DNA from: an uncultured Clostridia bacterium
GTDB lineage: Bacteria > Bacillota > Clostridia > Christensenellales > Borkfalkiaceae
Direction of reading: 5' to 3'
Assembly: GCA_947177495.1 (NCBI GenBank)
Contig: CAMWUS010000121.1
Span: forward strand, 1-5,040
DNA: 5,040 nucleotides
The notes below the pieces were generated by a model. The model searched no databases. It saw only the letters and a list, made by a program, of their open reading frames with translations, and had not been told where the DNA came from. The position numbers and the translations under genes were made by a program. This document shows, in pieces, positions 1 through 3,986 of this stretch; the stretch's first letter is position 1; each line of letters begins with the position of its first letter.

Positions 1-180
1 AAGCTGTATTTTGCCACGCAGGTGTCCAAGCTCCCGCCTCTGTTTGTACTTCGCGTAAACGACGAAACGCTGATGCACTTTTCCTACAAGCGCTATTTGG
101 AAAACGTCATTCGCGGCGCGTACGATTTTTCGGGTACGCCCATTCGCATCGAAGTGCGCACCAACAAGGAGGAGTCATGA
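1..180 (+). CDS. der: Ribosome-assembly GTPase Der (EngA), C-terminal end only
   Basis: The first 59 codons of the window, in frame 1, end at TGA 178-180 and match the C-terminal KH-like domain of Der. Visible family signatures are ATQVSKLPPLFVLRVND, then HFSYKRYLENVIRGAYDF, then GTPIRIEVR just before the stop; the family pattern is PP.F..F.N, SY.RYLEN.iR and GTPI.i..R. Der is a cytoplasmic protein with two tandem GTPase domains that acts in assembly of the 50S ribosomal subunit; both GTPase domains lie left of the window and cannot be assessed. The end is normal for the family, with no extension. Its last codons (aag gag gag) also supply the ribosome binding site of the next gene, plsY, whose ATG overlaps the TGA. 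This implies translational coupling, and a der-plsY order is common in Bacillota. Confidence 0.93.
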   Translation, partial: KLYFATQVSKLPPLFVLRVNDETLMHFSYKRYLENVIRGAYDFSGTPIRIEVRTNKEES

Positions 181-914
181 AAGAACTCGCCTTTTCCGAT
201 TTTTGGTATTATCTTCCCGTTATGGCGGTGATTTGCTACTTTGTCGGCTGTTTTAATTTCGCCGTTATCATTGCAAAATTCCACCACAAGGACGTACATA
301 AGCTCGGCAGCGGAAACCCCGGCACCATGAATATGAGCCGTGAATTCGGCTTAAAAGTGGGGCTTTTGAATTTCGTGCTCGACGTATGCAAGGGCGGCGT
401 TCCCGCGCTTGTCAGCTGGTTGATTTTCCGCAACTATTACTTCGCGGGTACGGAGTTCGTTGTTTCCGATTTCACCCGCTACTTCTGCGGCGTGTTCGTC
501 ATCATCGGGCATATCTATCCCGTTACCATGAAGTTCCGCGGCGGAAAGGGTATCGCTTCCACGTTCGGGTTGTTCTGGTTTGCGCTCTCCACCGAAAACG
601 GTTGGTTCGCGCTCATCGGCTTAGGGGCGTACCTGTTTATTTTGAGTTATATCATCGTAACCGAATGGGGCTCCATGGGCTCGCTGTTGGGCGTTACGGG
701 GTTCTCGCTTTGGCAAGGGGCAGTCTTCTTCGTGCGCTACGAAAATATGCTCGGTAACGGTTGGGTTATTGCAACCCTTATGCTACTGCTTGCGCTTAAC
801 TTCCTTACTTGGTTCGCGCACCGCAAAAACTTAGTACGGCTGTTTGCGGGCGAAGAGCACCGCACTTCGGTAAAGAAGCTTAAAAAGGGAAAACGCGGCA
901 CACAGAATATGTAA
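177..914 (+). CDS. plsY: Glycerol-3-phosphate acyltransferase PlsY
   Basis: 245 residues. PlsY is an integral membrane enzyme that moves the acyl group from acyl-phosphate (made by PlsX) to sn-glycerol-3-phosphate, giving lysophosphatidic acid. Family motifs appear in order: GSGNPGTMNMSREFG (44-58, motif 1, with the conserved Arg at 55), DVCKGGVP (69-76), GHIYPVTMKFRGGKGIAST (111-129, the glycine-rich phosphate-binding loop of motif 2), GSMGSL (165-170, motif 3 region) and HRKNLVRLFAGEE (215-227, the usual C-terminal HR.N..RL..G.E signature). Hydrophobic segments at about 12-33, 66-84, 101-115, 142-162, 169-186 and 194-213 fit the family's multi-pass fold. The start is the ATG of an ATGA overlap with der, preceded by AAGGAGG (166-172) with 4 bases of spacing. 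The protein is somewhat longer than the usual ~200 residues; the extra length includes a basic tail (229-245, Lys/Arg-rich). Motif 1 reads G-T-M-N where G-A-T-N is more usual. Confidence 0.96.
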   Translation: MKELAFSDFWYYLPVMAVICYFVGCFNFAVIIAKFHHKDVHKLGSGNPGTMNMSREFGLKVGLLNFVLDVCKGGVPALVSWLIFRNYYFAGTEFVVSDFTRYFCGVFVIIGHIYPVTMKFRGGKGIASTFGLFWFALSTENGWFALIGLGAYLFILSYIIVTEWGSMGSLLGVTGFSLWQGAVFFVRYENMLGNGWVIATLMLLLALNFLTWFAHRKNLVRLFAGEEHRTSVKKLKKGKRGTQNM

Positions 915-917
915 TGA

Positions 918-930
918 TGTTTGTCAAACA
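918..930. repeat. Short perfect palindrome between plsY and the YitT-family gene
   Basis: TGTTTG (918-923), a central T (924), then CAAACA (925-930) form a perfect 6+1+6 inverted repeat just after the plsY stop. As RNA it could fold only into a 5-bp A/U-rich stem with a 3-base loop and lacks a U tract, so it is not a terminator. It could be a small operator-like site or chance. No convincing promoter accompanies it: the TTGTCA at 921-926 and TATAAA at 938-943 are only 11 bases apart. Confidence 0.3.
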
Positions 931-962
931 ATACGCATATAAATAGAAGAGGTATTTATTAG

Positions 963-1865
963 ATGAAAGAAGCAACAAAAAACTTTTGGAAACGGTTAGG
1001 GACGAGTATGCGTACGGACGTGCTTCCCGTGCTCGTATCGGGCATTATCCGTGCGTTCGGCATTTACATGTTCGTTACGCCCAACCATTTCGCACCGGGC
1101 GGCACAAGCGGTATCGCCGTTTTGCTCGAATACGCTACGGCTTGGAACTCGGGTATCTTTTTGGCGATCTTAAACGTACCGCTGTTCTTTATTGCGTTTT
1201 TCTGCCTCGGGAAGAAAGAAGCGATTACGTCTACCTGTTCCATTTTGCTCAGTTCGGGATTGCTTATCGTGTGCGATTACATACCCGGCATTGACGCAAT
1301 TCAGTACGTGCCCACCTACGGACTGCTTGCCGCAGTCGCGGGGGGTATCTTTTCCGGCATCGCGCTCGCCATTATGCTTCGCAGCTGCGGGACTTCGGGC
1401 GGAACGACGATCATTGCTTCTCTCGTCAATAAAAAGTACCGCAATTTGAGCGTGAGTATGCTTACGTCCCTGTTCGATGCAAGCGTAGTCGTTGCTTCCT
1501 TCTTCGTATACAATCAGGGCATGGGCTTTACCGCAAAACTCGATCCCGTTTTGTTGGCGCTCGTTTCGCTGTTTGTAAACAGCAAGACTTGCGACGCAAT
1601 CATGCAGGGTTTCAAAACGGCGTACAAATTCGAAATCGTTACCAACGAGCCCGACATTATTGCGGAAGAGATCATGACCAAGCTTCACCACGGCGTTACG
1701 AGAATTTCCGCAGAGGGAATGTACACGCGCGAGGGGAAGAGCGTTCTCATCTGCATTATCCGCAAACGCCATATCGCGGAATTGCAACGCATCATCCGTC
1801 CCTATACGGGCACCTTTGCTTACTTCACGTCCGTGTCGGAAGTGTACGGCAAGTTTTTGAAATAA
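963..1865 (+). CDS. YitT-family membrane protein (YitT domain plus C-terminal DUF2179)
   Basis: 300 residues. The N-terminal ~210 residues are a multi-pass membrane domain with the YitT family signatures: APGGTSGIAVLLEY (44-57), AGGIFSGIALAIMLRSCGTS (126-145) and SGGTTIIASLVNKKY (145-159). Hydrophobic segments lie near 18-38, 63-82, 88-106, 118-138, 168-185 and 193-207. Residues ~222-300 match the soluble DUF2179 domain: HHGVTRISAEGMYTREGKS (242-260), then LICIIRKRHIAELQRII (262-278) and a final FTSVSEVYGKFLK. The biochemical role of the family is not established, and I assign none. In the usual GGTDI motif the Asp is replaced by Thr (148-149). The start at 963 is preceded by AGAAGAGG (945-952), 10 bases upstream; the in-frame ATG at 1008 would remove only 15 residues and has no better site. 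It probably shares the der-plsY transcript, with a 48-base gap, and ends at the 1869-1893 terminator. Confidence 0.93.
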   Translation: MKEATKNFWKRLGTSMRTDVLPVLVSGIIRAFGIYMFVTPNHFAPGGTSGIAVLLEYATAWNSGIFLAILNVPLFFIAFFCLGKKEAITSTCSILLSSGLLIVCDYIPGIDAIQYVPTYGLLAAVAGGIFSGIALAIMLRSCGTSGGTTIIASLVNKKYRNLSVSMLTSLFDASVVVASFFVYNQGMGFTAKLDPVLLALVSLFVNSKTCDAIMQGFKTAYKFEIVTNEPDIIAEEIMTKLHHGVTRISAEGMYTREGKSVLICIIRKRHIAELQRIIRPYTGTFAYFTSVSEVYGKFLK

Positions 1866-1868
1866 TTA

Positions 1869-1893
1869 AAAAGCGCCTGCGGGCGCTTTTTTT
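1869..1893. terminator. Bidirectional intrinsic terminator between convergent genes
   Basis: AAAAGCGCC (1869-1877), loop TGCG (1878-1881), GGCGCTTTT (1882-1890), then TTT (1891-1893). The 9-bp perfect stem has a GC-rich core and T-rich flanks on both strands: seven T's (1887-1893) for the plus-strand unit, and TTTTTAATTA read on the minus strand for the DUF4363 unit. It begins 3 bases after the YitT-family stop and touches the minus-strand gene's stop codon (1894-1892), so both convergent units share it. Confidence 0.9.
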
Positions 1894-2269
1894 ACATAAT
1901 GTTTTCGAGTTTTGCGCGGAAGGTATCGGGCAAGCACTCCGTGAGGTGGGTGAGTATTTCGAGCTTTGCGAGCGCGAGGGAATATTCCTTTTCTCCGATC
2001 AGCCGCACCGTTTCCGACATATAGTCGTCGATGTTGGAAATATAGTTGTGCGGAATCCAAATATGCAGCTTTTCCTTGCGGTTTTCCCAAGAGGTTTGCA
2101 CTGCCTTTGCGTCCTGCGTGTTCGCCGTCTCTTCTTCCACTTTGGCAACGAGCGTTTCGAGTTCTTCCCCGAAGTGCTCGAATTGATTGTTTACGTACAG
2201 CCCTTCGAAGAGGGCAAGCCCCGCTAAAAGCGCAATGGTGACGGCGATGCTGATAAGCGATTTTACCAT
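1892..2269 (-). CDS. DUF4363 family membrane-anchored protein
   Basis: 125 residues. A single N-terminal hydrophobic helix (about 3-23, SLISIAVTIALLAGLALFEG) follows a Lys at position 3, as in an uncleaved signal anchor. The remainder is hydrophilic and helical, with coiled-coil-like acidic stretches (31-49) and a region (59-117) containing WENRKEKLHIWIPHNYISNI and DDYMSETVRLIGEKEY; this W...W.pH..I..id spacing is what I recognise as DUF4363. The role is unknown; the predicted topology puts the helical domain outside the membrane. Translation starts at ATG 2269-2267, overlapping the DUF421 stop (2265-2263), with GGAGGAAAGG at 2280-2271 six bases upstream of the ATG; that site lies inside the final codons of the DUF421 gene, so the two proteins are probably made together. 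The family assignment rests on pattern memory and neighbourhood, so it is less certain than for the other genes. Confidence 0.82.
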   Translation of the reverse strand: MVKSLISIAVTIALLAGLALFEGLYVNNQFEHFGEELETLVAKVEEETANTQDAKAVQTSWENRKEKLHIWIPHNYISNIDDYMSETVRLIGEKEYSLALAKLEILTHLTECLPDTFRAKLENIM

Positions 2270-2952
2270 ACCTTTCCTCCCGGATATTCCACTTTAAGGG
2301 TGCGGAATTTCTCGTTTTTTACTTGCAAGTATAATTTCCCCGTACCGTCGGCGGTGAGCACCAAAACCTTTTTTACGTTCTTCACGCCTTGCTCTTCAAG
2401 AATGCCGTCGAAAAACTCACAGCTCAGTCCCAAAACTTCCAAGTTCTTTTCGTCGTAACTGCCGTTGTCGATAATCACGATGGGCAGGGAAGTTTGCATT
2501 TGCTCGTAGTCCTGTTTGGGCAGGGCGGAGAAGGTGCCGTTCGCCTCGTACAGCGCGTAATCGATGCTGTCGAGGGAAAAGTAACCCGCCGTGCGGAGCG
2601 ATTCGATGAGGTCGGAAATGTCCAAATTGTTGCGCTTTAACTGATAGTCGTCGATGCCGTTTTTGTTGATCACCACGCTCGGCTTGCCGCTGATAAAGCT
2701 TTTGAGGGGCTTTAATTTGAGGTCGAGCAAGGTCATAATTTCGTGCAATACAAATATGGTGACGACGGCGACGATCCCGTAAAGCAGGGGGATAGACGCG
2801 TCCGCCATGGGAATGCAGGCAAGCTCGGAGATGAGCAGGGTAATCACAAGCTCGAAGGGTTGCATTTCCCCGATTTGCCGTTTTCCCATCAGCCGCATGA
2901 TAATGAGCAGCACGATAAAGATAATAGCCGTGCGAATGGTTACAAGTAACAT
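2263..2952 (-). CDS. DUF421 (YetF-like) membrane protein
   Basis: 229 residues. The N-terminal half has three hydrophobic segments (about 4-21, 36-49, 55-74) carrying the DUF421 signature RLMGKRQIGEMQPFELVITL (20-39) and ELACIPMAD (43-51). The C-terminal half is the soluble YetF-like domain: SGKPSVVINKNGI (88-100), LDISDLIESLRTAGYFSLDS (110-129) and DYALYEANGTFSAL (131-144), ending in a second alpha/beta repeat to 229. The molecular function is not firmly known; Bacillus relatives are linked to spore membrane properties. The open frame extends upstream to an ATG at 3204, but that stretch runs antisense through the folT promoter and riboswitch and looks non-coding, so ATG 2952-2950, which gives the family's normal N-terminus, is chosen. 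No strong ribosome binding site precedes it (only a GCGGGCG stretch). It overlaps the downstream DUF4363 gene by 7 bases, forming a two-gene membrane unit. Confidence 0.92.
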   Translation of the reverse strand: MLLVTIRTAIIFIVLLIIMRLMGKRQIGEMQPFELVITLLISELACIPMADASIPLLYGIVAVVTIFVLHEIMTLLDLKLKPLKSFISGKPSVVINKNGIDDYQLKRNNLDISDLIESLRTAGYFSLDSIDYALYEANGTFSALPKQDYEQMQTSLPIVIIDNGSYDEKNLEVLGLSCEFFDGILEEQGVKNVKKVLVLTADGTGKLYLQVKNEKFRTLKVEYPGGKVW

Positions 2953-3005
2953 AAAAACAGTATCGCCCGCAGTGCGGAAAATATGTAAACAACACGCTAA
3001 AACGG

Positions 3006-3034
3006 TTGCCTTTTTGGGCGCCCCGCGATATAAT
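3006..3034 (+). promoter_or_regulatory. Sigma-A promoter for the folT riboswitch transcript
   Basis: -35 TTGCCT (3006-3011, 4 of 6 to consensus), a 17-base spacer, and a perfect -10 TATAAT (3029-3034). The expected start is at about 3040-3042, which is GGA, the first bases of the THF aptamer, so the transcript should carry almost nothing ahead of the riboswitch. The promoter points away from the DUF421 gene on the minus strand. Confidence 0.85.
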
Positions 3035-3039
3035 AGTGT

Positions 3040-3133
3040 GGAAGAGTAGCCAAGGTGCGTTAAGTGTTGCGAAACGGGACGTTGTTCGCAAACGAAAGGG
3101 AAATTCCCTGCGGTGCCGCGGCGCGTCCGCTCC
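3040..3133 (+). promoter_or_regulatory. Tetrahydrofolate (THF, folT) riboswitch aptamer
   Basis: The leader carries the conserved blocks of the THF riboswitch in order: GGAAGAGTAG (3040-3049), GCGTTAAGTG (3057-3066), GGGACGT (3076-3082), ACGAA (3092-3096), GCGGTG (3110-3115) and GCGTCCGCTCC (3123-3133). Helices can be drawn by hand. P3 is TTGCGAA (3067-3073) with TTCGCAA (3085-3091), 7 bp. P4 is AGGGA (3097-3101) with TCCCT (3105-3109). The pseudoknot is GGACG (3077-3081) with CGTCC (3124-3128). P1 is GGAAG (one A bulged) with CTCC. P2 is imperfect: CCAAGG (3050-3055) against CCGCGG (3116-3121), four pairs around a 2x2 mismatch. The class binds reduced folates and lowers expression of folate uptake or synthesis genes. 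It sits directly ahead of a folate-type transporter gene, which agrees with its identity. Its 3' strand (3125-3130, GTCCGC) is complementary to GCGGAC (3159-3164), a possible antiterminator link. Confidence 0.93.
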
Positions 3134-3158
3134 GATTGCGTTGCAACCGTATTTTTTT
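3133..3158 (+). terminator. Candidate upstream hairpin with U7 tract in the riboswitch expression platform
   Basis: CGATTGC (3133-3139), loop GTT (3140-3142), GCAACCG (3143-3149): six pairs with one A/C mismatch, followed by TA and seven T's (3152-3158). This resembles a weak intrinsic terminator directly abutting the aptamer's last base. Its stem is short, so it could instead be a pause site or an element inside a larger antiterminator. It precedes a second hairpin with its own U7 tract. Confidence 0.45.
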
Positions 3159-3162
3159 GCGG

Positions 3163-3185
3163 ACCTCTCTTAGGGAGGTTTTTTT
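3163..3185 (+). terminator. Riboswitch-controlled terminator that also buries the folT ribosome binding site
   Basis: ACCTCTC (3163-3169), loop TTA (3170-3172), GGGAGGT (3173-3179), with T's continuing to 3185 (seven T's counting 3179). The stem is 7 bp including one U-G pair. The descending arm holds GGGAGG (3173-3178), the only ribosome binding site for folT, 8 bases ahead of its ATG at 3187. The same hairpin can therefore stop transcription and also hide the ribosome binding site. Its first two bases (A3163, C3164) would be removed by pairing of GCGGAC (3159-3164) with the aptamer's GTCCGC (3125-3130), a plausible OFF/ON exchange. The exchange is inferred; the hairpin itself is visible. 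Confidence 0.8.
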
Positions 3186-3186
3186 C

Positions 3187-3837
3187 ATGTCTAAATGCGT
3201 ACAAAAGACGCCGCGGTTTTGGGAAAAGCTCGTGTTTTCCGATTTGCTTGCTTCCAAGTCCGTTGCGGGAAAAATTGCATATACGGGTTTGGTTGCGGCG
3301 CTGTGTATCGTGACGAATATGTTCGAGATAAAGTTCGCTTCGGTGCAGTACTCGCTCACGGTGTTTTCGTCCGTGCTCGCGGGAATGCTTGCAGGTCCCT
3401 TGCTCGGCTTCGGCGCCGTGTTCCTCGGCGACGGGTTGGGGTACTTGTATAACGGCGCGGGCTTTCCCTATTATTGGTGGGTGGCACTCTCCTGTGCGAC
3501 AATGGCGTTACTTGCAGGTGCGGTCGTCAACGTGCGTATCGGAAAGGGGAAAAAGGCGCTCTACATTAAACTTGCAATCATTTGCGTTTTGACTTTTGCC
3601 GTTTGCTCCGTGGGAATCAACACGACGGGAATGTACTATCTCGGTTTGCCCCTGTATTTCCCGCAAAATGTGCGGCAGGCGGTGGAAGAGGTGTTCGGCG
3701 GGGAATTTTCCTTCGGGATTTACTTTGTCATTCGCTTCTTTATCTTGGGGCAAATTTGGAACAGCCTTGTCAATTACGCCTTGCTCTTTGTAGCGCTTCC
3801 GTTGCTTAGTACAATCAAGTCGCTCGGGATTTGCTGA
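3187..3837 (+). CDS. folT: ECF transporter S component, folate type (FolT)
   Basis: 216 residues, a small membrane protein of the size usual for ECF substrate-binding (S) components. Hydrophobic segments lie at about 29-47, 56-72, 73-88, 97-115, 126-143 and 180-207, giving the six-helix S-component fold. Family-like stretches are ALCIVTNMFEIKFASVQYSL (38-57), SSVLAGMLAGPLLGFGAVFL (61-80) with GDGLGYLYNGAG following (81-92), and RFFILGQIWNSLVNY (183-197). In this family the S component captures the vitamin and works with a shared EcfA/EcfA'/EcfT energizing module, which is not in this window. Folate as substrate is inferred from both the protein family and the THF riboswitch in its leader. The start at 3187 is fixed by GGGAGG 8 bases upstream; the open frame runs on to 3064, but that lies within the aptamer. 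It is followed by a terminator at 3901-3925, so it is probably monocistronic. Confidence 0.93.
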   Translation: MSKCVQKTPRFWEKLVFSDLLASKSVAGKIAYTGLVAALCIVTNMFEIKFASVQYSLTVFSSVLAGMLAGPLLGFGAVFLGDGLGYLYNGAGFPYYWWVALSCATMALLAGAVVNVRIGKGKKALYIKLAIICVLTFAVCSVGINTTGMYYLGLPLYFPQNVRQAVEEVFGGEFSFGIYFVIRFFILGQIWNSLVNYALLFVALPLLSTIKSLGIC

Positions 3838-3900
3838 AAAAAGTCGTATTTTGGCGTTTCTCTCTCGGAAAAATTATATTTACGTGAAATTTTCTTTTCG

Positions 3901-3925
3901 GTCAACCGCTTGCGGTTGACTTTTT
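3901..3925 (+). terminator. Intrinsic terminator after folT
   Basis: GTCAACCG (3901-3908), loop CTTG (3909-3912), CGGTTGAC (3913-3920), TTTTT (3921-3925). The 8-bp stem is perfect, and the loop can close one further C-G pair. It lies 63 bases after the folT stop. The 3838-3900 spacer before it is A/T-rich and holds nothing else I can support. The descending arm and first T also form the -35 box of the next promoter. Confidence 0.9.
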
Positions 3926-3944
3926 ATATGGGAGAGGGTATAAT
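3916..3944 (+). promoter_or_regulatory. Sigma-A promoter for lgt, overlapping the folT terminator
   Basis: -35 TTGACT (3916-3921, 5 of 6), a 17-base spacer, and a perfect -10 TATAAT (3939-3944). The expected start is near 3951, leaving a leader of about 36 bases before the lgt ATG. The -35 box lies inside the descending arm of the folT terminator and its first T's. Confidence 0.88.
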
Positions 3945-3986
3945 AGAGATTGATAAAATCGGCTTATTCTACGAAAGGAAGCGAAA

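Noticed and set aside
921..943. Possible promoter TTGTCA (921-926) and TATAAA (938-943) before the YitT-family gene
   Set aside because: The spacer is only 11 bases, far short of the 16-18 needed, so co-transcription with plsY is more likely.
1170..1787. 205-codon open frame on the minus strand across the YitT-family gene
   Set aside because: It is an antisense shadow of a well-supported gene, with a composition unlike a folded protein and no recognisable motif.
1589..2227. 212-codon plus-strand open frame bridging the convergent genes
   Set aside because: It reads out of frame through the YitT-family 3' end, through the terminator, and antisense to the DUF4363 gene. It is very Arg/His/Phe-rich with no motif.
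3064..3186. Extension of the folT frame upstream to an ATG at 3064, adding 41 residues
   Set aside because: That start lies inside the THF aptamer and has no ribosome binding site, while ATG 3187 has GGGAGG 8 bases upstream.
2953..3204. Extension of the DUF421 frame upstream to an ATG at 3204, adding 84 residues
   Set aside because: The extra stretch is antisense to the folT promoter, THF aptamer and terminator. The family's N-terminus begins at the ATG at 2952.
3851..3880. Possible promoter TTGGCG (3851-3856) and TATATT (3875-3880) after folT
   Set aside because: Any transcript would meet the terminator at 3901-3925 almost at once, and a much better lgt promoter lies at 3916-3944. The match is probably due to A/T-richness.
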